Shown piece by piece: positions 31,018 to 41,340 of a stretch of DNA of 46,409 bases (the first letter of the stretch is position 1; each line of letters begins with the position of its first letter). Under the pieces are notes generated by a model. The model was not told where the DNA came from, did no database searches, and saw only the letters and a program-made list of their open reading frames with translations. Source of the stretch: Collinsella sp. (GTDB lineage Bacteria; Actinomycetota; Coriobacteriia; Coriobacteriales; Coriobacteriaceae); assembly GCA_031296755.1 (NCBI GenBank), contig JAUMMZ010000030.1:1-46409 (forward strand), given 5' to 3'. The position numbers were made by a program, and so were the translations under genes.

Positions 31018-31761
31018 ATGCAGACGGTCTATCGGGTATATGAGGGAACGCGCGAGCCGCATCGGCTTGCCGTCGAGCGCGCGGCCGAGGTGCTCGGCCG
31101 CGGCGGCCTGGCGCTGATCCCGACCGAGACGGTTTACGGTGTCGCCGTGGCGGTCAACGCCTTCTCGGACGCCGTGCCCCAAGATACAGGCGAATTCCCA
31201 TCGTGGCCGCGCGATCCGCAGGCTGCCGTCAATGGCGCCGCGGTCCCTGCGCTCGGTACCGGCTACCGCCGTATCTTCACTCTCAAGCAACGTGAACTCA
31301 CGCAAACCGTCGCTTGGCTGGTCGATGGTGTCGAGGCGCTCGACCGCTATGGCGTGGATATCCCGGAAGATGCCCGCGTACTTGCGCGACGATGCTGGCC
31401 GGGAGCCCTGACTATCGTGGTCAAGGCGGCTCCCTGCGTGCCGACCTTTATGCGTGCTGCCGACGACACCGTGGCCCTGCGCGCTTCGGCCTCTCCCGTG
31501 GTCCAAGCGCTCATCCGCGCCTGCGGCAGTCCCCTTGCCTGCACGAGCGCCAACACACACGGCGCGCCCTCGCCGGCAAGCTTTGCCGCCGTCGAAGGTC
31601 GCATCCTGGAGGGGGTCGATGTTGCCGTCGACGCCGGCGAGACCCCGTGTCGCGACGCCTCGACCATCGTGTCGTTCCAGCACGGCGGGCTCCAGATCCT
31701 GCGCCAAGGCGCACTTCCCGCATCAGAGATCGAACGGGTCCTGTCCGACCCGATGCAATAG
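31018..31761 (+). CDS. tsaC: Sua5/YrdC/TsaC threonylcarbamoyl-AMP synthase
   Basis: The protein has 247 residues. It makes threonylcarbamoyl-AMP from Thr, bicarbonate and ATP for the t6A37 modification of ANN-decoding tRNAs. ALIPTETVYGVA (33-43), CWPGALTIVVKA and CTSAN near 175 fit YrdC. The usual KxR loop is FTLKQREL, after a 30-residue insertion that includes a Pro-rich stretch. There is no C-terminal Sua5 domain, so this is the short TsaC form. It lies 13 bp before glpK. Confidence 0.9.
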   Translation: MQTVYRVYEGTREPHRLAVERAAEVLGRGGLALIPTETVYGVAVAVNAFSDAVPQDTGEFPSWPRDPQAAVNGAAVPALGTGYRRIFTLKQRELTQTVAWLVDGVEALDRYGVDIPEDARVLARRCWPGALTIVVKAAPCVPTFMRAADDTVALRASASPVVQALIRACGSPLACTSANTHGAPSPASFAAVEGRILEGVDVAVDAGETPCRDASTIVSFQHGGLQILRQGALPASEIERVLSDPMQ

Positions 31762-31774
31762 AAAGGTGTAAGCG

Positions 31775-33316
31775 ATGTCGTTGAATCTGGGCAGCCTGGG
31801 CATGGAAGATGCCTCGTTTAACTTTGGCGGTTCCTACATCATGGCGCTCGACTGCGGCACCACCTCGGTACTTGCGACCATCGTCGACGAGTACGGCTGC
31901 ATCGTCGCGCAGGCACGTCGTAGCGTCAAAACCAGCTTCCCGCGTCCCGGTTGGATAGAGCAAGACCCCATGGAGGTGCTTGCCAGCCAGATCGGCGTGA
32001 TGATGGAGGTCCAGTTTAAGAGCGGCATCCATTCTGACCGCATCGCCGCCATCGGTATCTCCAACCAGCGCGAGACCACGGTGGTGTGGGACCGCATAAG
32101 CGGCCAACCCATCTATAACGCCATCGTGTGGCAATGCCGTCGCACCGCACCTCTGATCGACGAGCTGGTCGAGCGGGGCGCAGAAGAGCTGGTGCGCTCC
32201 CGCACGGGACTCACGCTCGATCCGTATTTCTCGGCTTCCAAGGTGCAGTGGATCCTCGACAACGTCGACGGTGCGCGTGAGAGCGCGGCGGCGGGCGACC
32301 TCATGTTTGGCACCATCGACACCTGGCTCATCTACAACCTCACCGGCAGTCAGGTCTTTGCCACCGACTACACCAATGCCAGCCGCACGGCGCTCTTTAA
32401 TATCCATACGCTCGATTGGGACGACGACCTGCTGGCGCTCTTTGACGTTCCGCGTTCCATGATGCCCGAGGTTCGTTGGAGCTCGGGCGACTACGGCCGC
32501 GTCGCGAGCGACATCATGACCAATATGCCGCCCATCATGGGCGTGGCGGGCGATCAGCAGGCGTCGCTGTTCGGCCACTGCTGCTTCCATCCCGGCCAGA
32601 CCAAAAACACCTATGGCACGGGTTGCTTTATGCTCATGAACACCGGCGACGAGGTCGTCGAATCCAAGAACGGTCTGGTCTCCACGATCGGTATCGCCGC
32701 GGACGGCAAGATCAGCTATGCGCTCGAGGGTTCTATCTTTGCCGCCGGCTCAACCATGAACTGGCTGCGCAACAACATGGGCATCATCTCGAGTGTGAGC
32801 GAGTCCGCGCAACTCGCCGCTTCGATCAACGACAACGAGGGCTGCTACTTCGTCCCCGCCTTCGCTGGCCTGGGCGCTCCCTGGTGGGATCCGCATGCCC
32901 GCGGTATCGTGTGCGGCCTGACCGGTGCCTCGAGTCGCGCGACCATTGTGCGTGCGGCCTGCGAGTCCATGGCCTACCAGAGTTATGACGTGCTGCGCGC
33001 CATGGAGCAGGACGTGGGACTTTCGATTGAGCGCCTGTCCGTCGATGGCGGCGCCTCACGCAACGAGTTCATCATGCAATTCCAGGCCGACCTGCTGGAT
33101 ATCCCCGTGCTGCAATGCGAGACGGTGGAGACCACGGCAATCGGTGCCGCGTACTTGGCGGGTCTTGCCGTCGGCTATTGGGAAGACCTTGAAGAGCTGG
33201 AGCAAAATGCCCAGATCGTTAGGACCTTCCTTCCCCATATGTCCGCCGAGCGTCGCGAGCAAAACCTTGCGGGCTGGCGTGATGCAGTCAAGCGCTCGCT
33301 CAGTACCGCACAGTAG
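31775..33316 (+). CDS. glpK: glycerol kinase
   Basis: The protein has 513 residues. It phosphorylates glycerol to sn-glycerol 3-phosphate with ATP in the cytoplasm. FGGY-family marks are ALDCGTTS (24-31), GISNQRETTVVWD, DTWLIYNLTG, GVAGDQQASLFG, YGTGCFMLMNTG and VDGGASRN. The N-terminus is about 20 residues longer than usual; ATG 31775 has AAAGGTG upstream. It lies 13 bp after tsaC with no glycerol facilitator nearby, so it appears to be housekeeping here. Confidence 0.95.
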   Translation: MSLNLGSLGMEDASFNFGGSYIMALDCGTTSVLATIVDEYGCIVAQARRSVKTSFPRPGWIEQDPMEVLASQIGVMMEVQFKSGIHSDRIAAIGISNQRETTVVWDRISGQPIYNAIVWQCRRTAPLIDELVERGAEELVRSRTGLTLDPYFSASKVQWILDNVDGARESAAAGDLMFGTIDTWLIYNLTGSQVFATDYTNASRTALFNIHTLDWDDDLLALFDVPRSMMPEVRWSSGDYGRVASDIMTNMPPIMGVAGDQQASLFGHCCFHPGQTKNTYGTGCFMLMNTGDEVVESKNGLVSTIGIAADGKISYALEGSIFAAGSTMNWLRNNMGIISSVSESAQLAASINDNEGCYFVPAFAGLGAPWWDPHARGIVCGLTGASSRATIVRAACESMAYQSYDVLRAMEQDVGLSIERLSVDGGASRNEFIMQFQADLLDIPVLQCETVETTAIGAAYLAGLAVGYWEDLEELEQNAQIVRTFLPHMSAERREQNLAGWRDAVKRSLSTAQ

Positions 33317-33438
33317 GGCTGCGATGGGCTGCTCGATACAACAAACCGCTAAATTATGCATGGCGTGCGGCGGCAACATTGCTGCGTGCCTTGTCAGCAA
33401 GGCCGTTTTGCGGCCGCAACGAAAGGGGCAATCAACCC

Positions 33439-34086
33439 ATGACCGTCACCTACGATGCGTCCCGTGTGACGCTTGTCGATCATCCGCTCGTCCAGCACAA
33501 GCTGTCGATCCTGCGCGACAAAAACACCGGCACCAACCAGTTCCGCCAGCTTGTGCGCGAGCTTGCACTTTTTGACGGCTACGAGGCCATGCGCGACCTG
33601 CCCATGGAAGACGTCGAAGTCGAGACCCCCATCACCACCGCAACGTTTAAGCAGCTCGCCGGCAAAAAGCTCGCCATCGTTCCCGTCCTGCGTGCAGGCC
33701 TTGGCATGGTCGACGGCATCCTCGAACTGGTGCCCTCCGCTCGCGTGGGCCACATCGGTATGGAACGCGACGAGGTCACCCACGAGCCGCATGAGTATTA
33801 CTGCAAGATGCCCAAGGATATCGACCAGCGCATCTGCCTGGTCGTCGACCCCATGCTCGCCACGGGCGGTTCGGCCGAGATGGCCATCAGCTACCTGCGC
33901 GAGCGCGGTGTCAAGGATATCCGCATGCTGTGCATCGTCGCCGCGCCCGAGGGCCTCAAGTCACTGACCGAAAAGGACCCCGACGTACATATTTATACGT
34001 GCGCCATCGACGACCATCTCAACGAGGCCGCCTACATCGTTCCCGGCCTCGGCGACGCCGGCGACCGCATCTTCGGCACGCTCTAG
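33439..34086 (+). CDS. upp: uracil phosphoribosyltransferase
   Basis: The protein has 215 residues. It salvages uracil to UMP with PRPP. The PRPP loop VVDPMLATGGSA (about 134-146) and the uracil site AYIVPGLGDAGDRIFGT near the C-terminus are diagnostic. ATG 33439 follows AAAGGGGC; a longer frame upstream has no ribosome site. It lies between glpK and the ATP synthase operon; upp next to atp genes is common in Gram-positive bacteria. Confidence 0.96.
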   Translation: MTVTYDASRVTLVDHPLVQHKLSILRDKNTGTNQFRQLVRELALFDGYEAMRDLPMEDVEVETPITTATFKQLAGKKLAIVPVLRAGLGMVDGILELVPSARVGHIGMERDEVTHEPHEYYCKMPKDIDQRICLVVDPMLATGGSAEMAISYLRERGVKDIRMLCIVAAPEGLKSLTEKDPDVHIYTCAIDDHLNEAAYIVPGLGDAGDRIFGTL

Positions 34087-34128
34087 TCGCTGGGCTAAGA
34101 CGGCCGCGGCTGCAAATACGAAGAAACG

Positions 34129-34163
34129 GTGCGCGCGGTCGAACAAAAGGCGACCGCGCGCAC
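34129..34163 (+). other. GC-rich hairpin after upp
   Basis: GTGCGCGCGGTCG (34129-34141) and CGACCGCGCGCAC (34151-34163) form a 13-bp stem with a 9-nt loop, 43 bp after the upp stop. No T-run follows. It probably ends or stabilises the upp transcript. The rest of 34087-34368 holds only the atp promoter. Confidence 0.6.
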
Positions 34164-34279
34164 TCCTGTTAACGGACGTTTTGCCCTGCAGGGTTCGAGA
34201 AAAACGTATTACCGTACCTGCGGCATAAAGAAGGTCTTAAGAAAACGAACAGGTGCGTATTAACCGATGCTTTTTCGGT

Positions 34280-34307
34280 TGTACTTTAGCGATTGGCTCG
34301 TACAATA
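34280..34307 (+). promoter_or_regulatory. promoter of the ATP synthase operon
   Basis: TTGTAC (34280-34285), a 16-bp spacer and TACAAT (34302-34307), 62 bp before the first gene. Confidence 0.6.
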
Positions 34308-34368
34308 GTCACCAATGTTTGGCGGGAACTGTTCTGTGAGGCGTTAAAAAAGGAAAGTGAGGACGCCA

Positions 34369-34680
34369 ATGTTTCAGATAGCCGATCTGCTCGCTATCGT
34401 TGCAGGCGCCATCGCGGGCGCAATTGCCTTCCTTCCCTTTGTCTTTACGCTCAAGCCGGTTCTTGACGATAAACAGAATGCGGACATGCTCAAGGGTATG
34501 GTGAGTCTGGCGGTCTCGGCAATCGCCCTGCTCGTCTTTACCTTGGTTGTGTTTGTGTTGTTCGGAGAGGCATTTCGCATGTTCCTCTTGGGCGAGGCGA
34601 TCGGCTTCGTGGCCTTTATGGCCGCCTGCACGGTTCGCGTCGCCAAGGCGCTGCGAGATCCTCATGAGGTCGAAAGGTAA
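34369..34680 (+). CDS. atpI: AtpI-like small membrane protein
   Basis: The protein has 103 residues with about three or four hydrophobic helices (FQIADLLAIVAGAIAGAIAFL and others). Its position as first gene of the atp operon and its size are those of AtpI, which helps assemble the c-ring in other bacteria. Sequence similarity is weak, so the call rests mainly on position. I chose ATG 34369 (after GTGAGG) over GTG 34357. It ends 3 bp before atpB. Confidence 0.65.
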   Translation: MFQIADLLAIVAGAIAGAIAFLPFVFTLKPVLDDKQNADMLKGMVSLAVSAIALLVFTLVVFVLFGEAFRMFLLGEAIGFVAFMAACTVRVAKALRDPHEVER

Positions 34681-34683
34681 GTC

Positions 34684-35487
34684 GTGGAAATTTTTGAAAA
34701 GCTGCCTGATGAGATTAATCATCTGGTTAGCGAGTTCAGCTCCACCCCTGTCGTGGGCGATCTGAGCTGCGGCATCACGCAGTACTCGTTTTGGCTGATC
34801 GTCTCCACGATCGTGCTCCTGATCGTCCTGGCCGTGTTCAAGAAGAAGCAGACCCTGGTTCCCAAGGGCTTCTTCGTCAACGGTTTCGAGTACATCATCG
34901 AGTACGTCGAGAACGATATCGGCAAGGGCGTCGTGGGTGAGAACTGGAAGAAGCACTTCCCGTTCCTGTGCTCGCTTTTCCTGTTCATCCTGATCAATAA
35001 CATGATCGGCCTGATCCCGGGAATGAAGCCCGGCACCGGTGCAATCGGCTCCACCGCCGCGCTCGCCATCTTCGCCTTCGTGTACTTCATCTACTACGGA
35101 TGCAAGGCTCACGGCGTGATCGGCTACATCAAGAGCCTCGCCCCGCAGGGCGTGAGCTTCCCGATGAACGTGCTCGTGTGGGTCGTCGAGCTTTTCTCGA
35201 CCTTCCTGCGCCTCATCACGCTCGCCGTCCGTCTGTTCTGCAACATGTTCGCAGGACACGTGGTCATGGGCTCGTTCGCCATCATGGCGAGCATGTTCAT
35301 GCAGCCGCTGCTTCAGCAGGTTTCCGCGGCCCACGCCGTCGGCGCCCTGCCTTCGCTGGCCTGGCTTGCCATCCTCATCCTGATCTATGCGATCGAGCTT
35401 GTGGTCGGCGCCATCCAGGCTTACGTCTTCACGGTCCTTACCGCCGTGTATGTCTCCGAGGCAGAGGAGGTCGCGGAGGAGGAGTAG
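34684..35487 (+). CDS. atpB: ATP synthase F0 subunit a
   Basis: The protein has 267 residues and about six helices. Subunit a forms the proton half-channels beside the c-ring. The essential Arg is R183 in ITLAVRLFCNMFAGH, matching E. coli R210, and NNMIGLIPG is a family signature. It starts with GTG after AAAGG. Confidence 0.96.
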   Translation: MEIFEKLPDEINHLVSEFSSTPVVGDLSCGITQYSFWLIVSTIVLLIVLAVFKKKQTLVPKGFFVNGFEYIIEYVENDIGKGVVGENWKKHFPFLCSLFLFILINNMIGLIPGMKPGTGAIGSTAALAIFAFVYFIYYGCKAHGVIGYIKSLAPQGVSFPMNVLVWVVELFSTFLRLITLAVRLFCNMFAGHVVMGSFAIMASMFMQPLLQQVSAAHAVGALPSLAWLAILILIYAIELVVGAIQAYVFTVLTAVYVSEAEEVAEEE

Positions 35488-35611
35488 TCTTCCGTTCGCG
35501 CCTTAAAGGTAAGGCAATTCGTTAAACCGCCGGTGCCCGTACCCATGGAGCCCGGCAGTTATAAAAAGGTTATCCTGCGTGAAATAAGACGCGCACGACA
35601 AAGGAGGAATC

Positions 35612-35806
35612 GTGGGAGTTATCGGTTACGGTCTCGGTGTTATCGGCGCTGGTCTTGCTATCGGCCTGTCTGCTCTGGGTGCTACGGGTGCTATGGCCCG
35701 TCAGCCTGAGGTCCAGGGCCGCGTGTTCACCGTCTTCATCATGGGCTCCGCCTTCGGCGAGGCTCTGGCTCTGATCGGCTTCGTTGTCGCGCTGATCGTT
35801 AAATAG
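35612..35806 (+). CDS. atpE: ATP synthase F0 subunit c
   Basis: The protein has 64 residues, shorter than the usual 70-80. It makes two helices with the polar loop R30-Q31-P32 and the ion-carrying Glu50 in GSAFGEALALIG. The helix-1 position that carries Gln in sodium-type c subunits is Ile here, and Ala follows the Glu, so a proton-coupled ring is likely. It starts with GTG after AAAGGAGG. A 124-bp gap separates it from atpB. Confidence 0.95.
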   Translation: MGVIGYGLGVIGAGLAIGLSALGATGAMARQPEVQGRVFTVFIMGSAFGEALALIGFVVALIVK

Positions 35807-35821
35807 CACGGAGCGTCAAGT

Positions 35822-36424
35822 ATGAATCTTTCATCCCAGAAGAGCGCGATCGCACTCTCCGCGTCCGCGGCCGCGCTGCTCATGCCGGTTTCCGCGTTCG
35901 CCGAGGACGGCGCCGCCGGTGCGGACATCCTCATCCCTAAGATGGCGGAGTTCATCCCGGCGCTTATCGCCTTCCTGATTATCTGGATCGTGCTGGCCAA
36001 GGTCGCCCTGCCGGGCATCATGAAAACCATGGAGGAGCGCGGCAAGAAGATCGAGGAGAGCCTCGACGAGGCCGAGAAGACCAAGCAGGAGGCTATCGCC
36101 AAGCGCGCTGAGTCCGACTCGATCGTCACCGACGCCCGTCGTCAGGCTGCCGACATCGTTCTCGAGGCCCGTAAGGACGCCGAGTCCGAGCGCGCCCGTA
36201 TCATCGAGGCTGCTCACAAGGAGGCCGAGGAGATCATCGCCAAGGCCCATACGACCGTCGAGGACGAGCGCAAGTCCATCTACGCCGGTGCCGCGAACTC
36301 CATCGCCGACCTGTCCGTTGCCGTCGCCACCAAGATCGTGGGCGAGGCACTCGAGAACGAGGCCGAGCAGAAGAAGCTCATCGAGCGCTACATCCAGGAA
36401 GCAGGTAGCCTGAATGCCGACTAG
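35822..36424 (+). CDS. atpF: ATP synthase F0 subunit b with signal-peptide-like N-terminus
   Basis: The protein has 200 residues and is the peripheral stalk. Residues 1-28 look like a cleavable signal peptide (hydrophobic core, AFA-ED), then a TM helix (45-64) and a long charged coiled coil (70-180). Usual b subunits of about 160 residues have only the TM anchor, so the extension is noteworthy. The last codons overlap atpH by 11 nt. Confidence 0.93.
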   Translation: MNLSSQKSAIALSASAAALLMPVSAFAEDGAAGADILIPKMAEFIPALIAFLIIWIVLAKVALPGIMKTMEERGKKIEESLDEAEKTKQEAIAKRAESDSIVTDARRQAADIVLEARKDAESERARIIEAAHKEAEEIIAKAHTTVEDERKSIYAGAANSIADLSVAVATKIVGEALENEAEQKKLIERYIQEAGSLNAD

Positions 36425-36890
36425 CCGCTATCAGGACAAGGTGCTCGAGACCTACGCGCGCTCCCTTCTGGAAGCCGCCAAGGCCGAGAACCATGTGTTC
36501 GAGGACCTCGAGATGATCGAGCGCTTGGCTTCTGCCAGCCCCGAGATCATCGCCGTGCTCGACACCATGTCCAAGCGCGACCAGCTCGACCTTCTTCCCA
36601 AGGTGGCAGCTGCCTTTAAGTATGTTGCCGAGGAAGACGAGGATGTAGTGGGCGTGACCGTCACCACGGCGATCCCGCTCGACGACGAGCTGCGTCAAAC
36701 CATCACTAAGAAATGCGAGCAGGACTTCGGCCGCAAAGTATTCCTTATCGAGCAGGTCGACCCGTCTATCGTGGGCGGCCTGGTGCTCGAGGCCCGCGGC
36801 GAGCGTCGTGACATTTCCGTCAAGACGCAGCTGCGCATCGCGCAGGAGACCCTCGCAAACTCTGCTAATTCGTACGGAGGTGAAGCCTAA
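36414..36890 (+). CDS. atpH: ATP synthase F1 subunit delta
   Basis: The protein has 158 residues and caps the F1 head, joining it to subunit b. An N-terminal helical bundle (YARSLLEAA) and the C-terminal DPSIVGGLVLEARGERRDISVKTQL segment match the OSCP/delta family. It overlaps atpF by 11 nt and atpA by 1 nt. Confidence 0.94.
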   Translation: MPTSRYQDKVLETYARSLLEAAKAENHVFEDLEMIERLASASPEIIAVLDTMSKRDQLDLLPKVAAAFKYVAEEDEDVVGVTVTTAIPLDDELRQTITKKCEQDFGRKVFLIEQVDPSIVGGLVLEARGERRDISVKTQLRIAQETLANSANSYGGEA

Positions 36891-38488
36891 TGTCCGAAAC
36901 CCTCAATGCCCAGGATATCGCCAAGAAACTGCAGGAGCAGCTCACGAGCCTCTCCGCGACGGTCGATACGCATGAGGTTTCAACGGTCGACGAGGTAGGC
37001 GACGGCATCGCGCGCGTCTCCGGCCTCAAGAGCGCCATGGCAGGCGAGCTTCTGGAGTTCAAGAGCTCCGATACCGGTGAGACCGTCTTCGGCCTTGCCC
37101 AGAACCTTGACCGTGACGAGGTCGGCGCCGTTCTGTTTGGTGCCGTCGACTCCATCAAGGAAGGCGACGAGTGCCGCACCACTGGCCGCATTATGGATAT
37201 CCCCGTGAGCCGCGCCATGCTCGGCCGCGTCGTCAATCCGCTCGGCCAGCCCATCGACGGTTTGGGTGACATCGTCGCCACGCACCGTCGCCCCATCGAG
37301 TTCAAGGCTCCCGGCGTCATCGATCGTACCCCGGTGTGCGAGCCGGTTCAGACCGGTCTGCTCGCTATCGACTCTATGGTGCCTATCGGCCGCGGTCAGC
37401 GTGAGCTCATCATCGGCGACCGTAAGACCGGTAAGACCGCCATCGCCATCGACGCTATCCTCAACCAGCGCGGCAAGGGCATGGTCTGCATCTATGTCGC
37501 CATCGGCCAGAAGGCCTCCACGGTTGCCAACATCCGCGAGACCCTCGCTCAGCACGGTGCGCTCGACTACACCATCATCGTTTCGGCCACCGCTGCCGAT
37601 TCCGCCCCTATGCAGTACATCGCGCCTATGGCCGGTGCCGCTATCGGCGAGTTCTTCATGTACAACGGCGAGGACGGCAAGCCCGCCAGCGAGACCAACC
37701 CCGGCGGCCACGTGCTCGTCATCTACGACGACCTGTCCAAGCAGGCTGTGGCCTACCGTCAGATGTCGCTGACGCTGCATCGTCCGCCCGGACGCGAGGC
37801 CTATCCTGGCGACATCTTCTACCTGCACTCTCGTCTGCTCGAGCGTGCCGTCAAGATGTCCAAGAAGAACGGTTACGGCTCCATGACGGCTCTTCCGATC
37901 ATCGAGACCCAGGACGGCGACGTCTCGGCCTACATTCCGACCAACGTCATTTCCATTACCGATGGTCAGATCTATCTGCAGTCCGAGCTCTTCTTCCAGG
38001 GCCAGCGCCCGGCAGTCGACGTGGGCATTTCCGTGTCCCGCGTCGGTGGCGACGCGCAGACCAAGGCTATGAAGCAGGTCGCCGGCAACCTCCGTCTGGA
38101 CCTCGCTTCCTATCAGGAGCTCGCTGGCTTTACGCAGTTTGGCTCCGACCTTGACGAGGCTACTCAGAAGCAGCTGACCCATGGTGCCCGCATGACCGAG
38201 CTCCTTAAGCAGCCGCGCTACAAGCCGTTTGAGGTTGGCGAGCAGATCGTTACGCTGTTCGCTGGCAACGAGGGCTTCCTGGATGACCTGGAGATTGCCG
38301 ACGTGCTGCCTTTCCGTGCCGAGCTCATCGAGTACATGGACAATGGCTTTGGCTCGCTGCTCGACAAGGTTCGCGCCAAGAAGATCGATGATGACACCAA
38401 GGCTGAGCTCTTGCGCGTCATCGGCGACTTCAAGCAGCAGTTCATGGCCAAGCACCATTCGGATGTTTCTGGATCAGAGGAGAACTAA
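36890..38488 (+). CDS. atpA: ATP synthase F1 subunit alpha
   Basis: The protein has 532 residues and forms the regulatory nucleotide sites of F1. The P-loop is GDRKTGKT (176-183), with Lys where most alpha subunits have Gln, and ALDYTIIVSATAADSAP and SRVGGDAQTKAMKQVAG are family signatures. The C-terminus ends with an acidic KHHSDVSGSEEN tail. It starts within the atpH stop codon (TAATG). Confidence 0.97.
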   Translation: MSETLNAQDIAKKLQEQLTSLSATVDTHEVSTVDEVGDGIARVSGLKSAMAGELLEFKSSDTGETVFGLAQNLDRDEVGAVLFGAVDSIKEGDECRTTGRIMDIPVSRAMLGRVVNPLGQPIDGLGDIVATHRRPIEFKAPGVIDRTPVCEPVQTGLLAIDSMVPIGRGQRELIIGDRKTGKTAIAIDAILNQRGKGMVCIYVAIGQKASTVANIRETLAQHGALDYTIIVSATAADSAPMQYIAPMAGAAIGEFFMYNGEDGKPASETNPGGHVLVIYDDLSKQAVAYRQMSLTLHRPPGREAYPGDIFYLHSRLLERAVKMSKKNGYGSMTALPIIETQDGDVSAYIPTNVISITDGQIYLQSELFFQGQRPAVDVGISVSRVGGDAQTKAMKQVAGNLRLDLASYQELAGFTQFGSDLDEATQKQLTHGARMTELLKQPRYKPFEVGEQIVTLFAGNEGFLDDLEIADVLPFRAELIEYMDNGFGSLLDKVRAKKIDDDTKAELLRVIGDFKQQFMAKHHSDVSGSEEN

Positions 38489-38493
38489 GCCCC

Positions 38494-39401
38494 ATGGCCA
38501 ACCTTCGCGACATTAAGAAGCGAATCTCCTCGGTTACCACGACCAAGCAGATCACGCGCACGATGGAGATGGTCTCTACGGCCAAGATCCGTCGTGCTCT
38601 CGATCGCTCCAAGCAGGCCGAGCCCTATAAGGAGGCGCTGACCGACGTCATGTTGACGGTCGCCGGCGACGCCTCCTGTTCGGGCACCGATCCCATGCTG
38701 CAGAAGCATGAGAGTGTCAAGCATGGCCTGATTGTCGTTATTGCCTCGGACCGCGGCCTTGCCGGCGGTTTCAATACGACGGTGGAGCGCACGGCCGAAA
38801 AGCTCGCCGCTTCTTGGGCGAACGACGGCATCGAGTGCGAGATCATCGCGTGCGGGCGTAAGCCGGCCACGTATTTCCGTGACCGCGCAAACGTCGTCAT
38901 GCACTTTGAGGGCAACTCCTCTGAGCCCGATTTCAATCAGGCCCGCATGATCTCCTCTCATATCTGCGATGCGTATCGTGCCGGTGAGCTTGACCGTGTC
39001 GAGCTTGTCTACCACCACGCCAAGAACCGCGTGGATCAGGAGCTTCGCGTCGAGCATCTGTTGCCGCTCGACCCCGAGATGATCGCTATGGCCCACGGTC
39101 CGCGTAAGAACGAGACCGACGCCCCTAAGCGCATCTCGTCCACGTTCGAGTTCGTGCCCTCTCCCGAGCATGTTCTCGGCAAGCTTGTGCCGTCTTATAT
39201 CCTGACGGTCATCTACCAGGCCCTGATCGATTCGGCGGCTGCCGAGCAGGGTGCACGCCGCAAGGCCATGCACTCCGCGACGGAAAACGCCACCGCGATC
39301 ATCTCGACCCTTACCCGCACGTATAGTCGCGTGCGCCAGGCTTCGATCACGACCGAGATTAACGAGATCGTCGGCGGAGCCTCAGCATTGGAGGAACAGT
39401 A

Positions 39402-39402
<1 letters not shown>
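38494..39402 (+). CDS. atpG: ATP synthase F1 subunit gamma
   Basis: The protein has 302 residues and is the rotor shaft. N-terminal KKRISSVTTTKQITRTMEMVSTAKIRRA and C-terminal RQASITTEINEIVGGASAL helices form the coiled coil, with DRGLAGGFN between. It lies 5 bp after atpA and overlaps the atpD start by one base. Confidence 0.97.
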
Positions 39403-40856
<1,454 letters not shown>

Positions 40857-40859
40857 GTT

Positions 40860-41252
40860 ATGCGTATCCGCATCGTGTGCCCCGTGAGCTGCGCCTATGA
40901 GGGCGACGCTGCGTTTGTGTCGATTCCGTCCACGGATGGCGAGTTTGGCGTCCTGCCCGCTCACTCCAGCGAGATCTGCACGATCGACCGCGGTTACGTT
41001 CGCGTTTCCGATAAGGCCATGGGCACTGTCGACCACACGTTTGCCGTGGCCGGCGGCTATGCCCAGGTTGCGGACGATGTCGTGACCGTTCTCGCCGAGC
41101 GCGCTTGCGATTTGGCGACCGTCGATGCCGACAAGCTTAAAGCTGATATTCAAGGTTTTGAAGAGAAGCTGGGTAATTTGTCGGAGGATGATGCACGCCG
41201 CGCCTACCTCTATAATGAAATCGCATGGTGTAAGCTCAAGCTTGCCCAATAG
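40860..41252 (+). CDS. atpC: ATP synthase F1 subunit epsilon
   Basis: The protein has 130 residues. An N-terminal beta-sandwich (FVSIPSTDGEFGVLPAHS, FAVAGGYAQV) and C-terminal helical hairpin (DDARRAYLYNEIAWCKLKLAQ) form the epsilon subunit, which couples rotor and c-ring and may inhibit ATP hydrolysis. It is the last atp gene; a strong terminator follows. Confidence 0.93.
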   Translation: MRIRIVCPVSCAYEGDAAFVSIPSTDGEFGVLPAHSSEICTIDRGYVRVSDKAMGTVDHTFAVAGGYAQVADDVVTVLAERACDLATVDADKLKADIQGFEEKLGNLSEDDARRAYLYNEIAWCKLKLAQ

Positions 41253-41289
41253 TCAAACGATTTAGCGTTCGACCATTTGCGAACACATC

Positions 41290-41327
41290 ATGCCCGGGAT
41301 GGCTCAGCCATCCCGGGCATGCTTTTT
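41290..41327 (+). terminator. strong terminator after the atp operon
   Basis: ATGCCCGGGATGGC (41290-41303), loop TCA, the complementary 14 bases (41307-41320) and GCTTTTT. It is a perfect 14-bp stem ending 14 bp before the murA start, so it closes the atp transcript and murA may need readthrough or a promoter of its own. Confidence 0.9.
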
Positions 41328-41340
41328 GAAAGGGTAGACC

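Noticed and set aside
35612..35806. Sodium-coupled ATP synthase
   Set aside because: The c subunit has Ile at the helix-1 position that is Gln in sodium-binding rings, and Ala after the ion-binding Glu50, so a proton motor is more likely.
36980..38458. 492-codon minus-strand frame opposite atpA
   Set aside because: atpA is certain on the plus strand; the antisense product has no recognisable domain.
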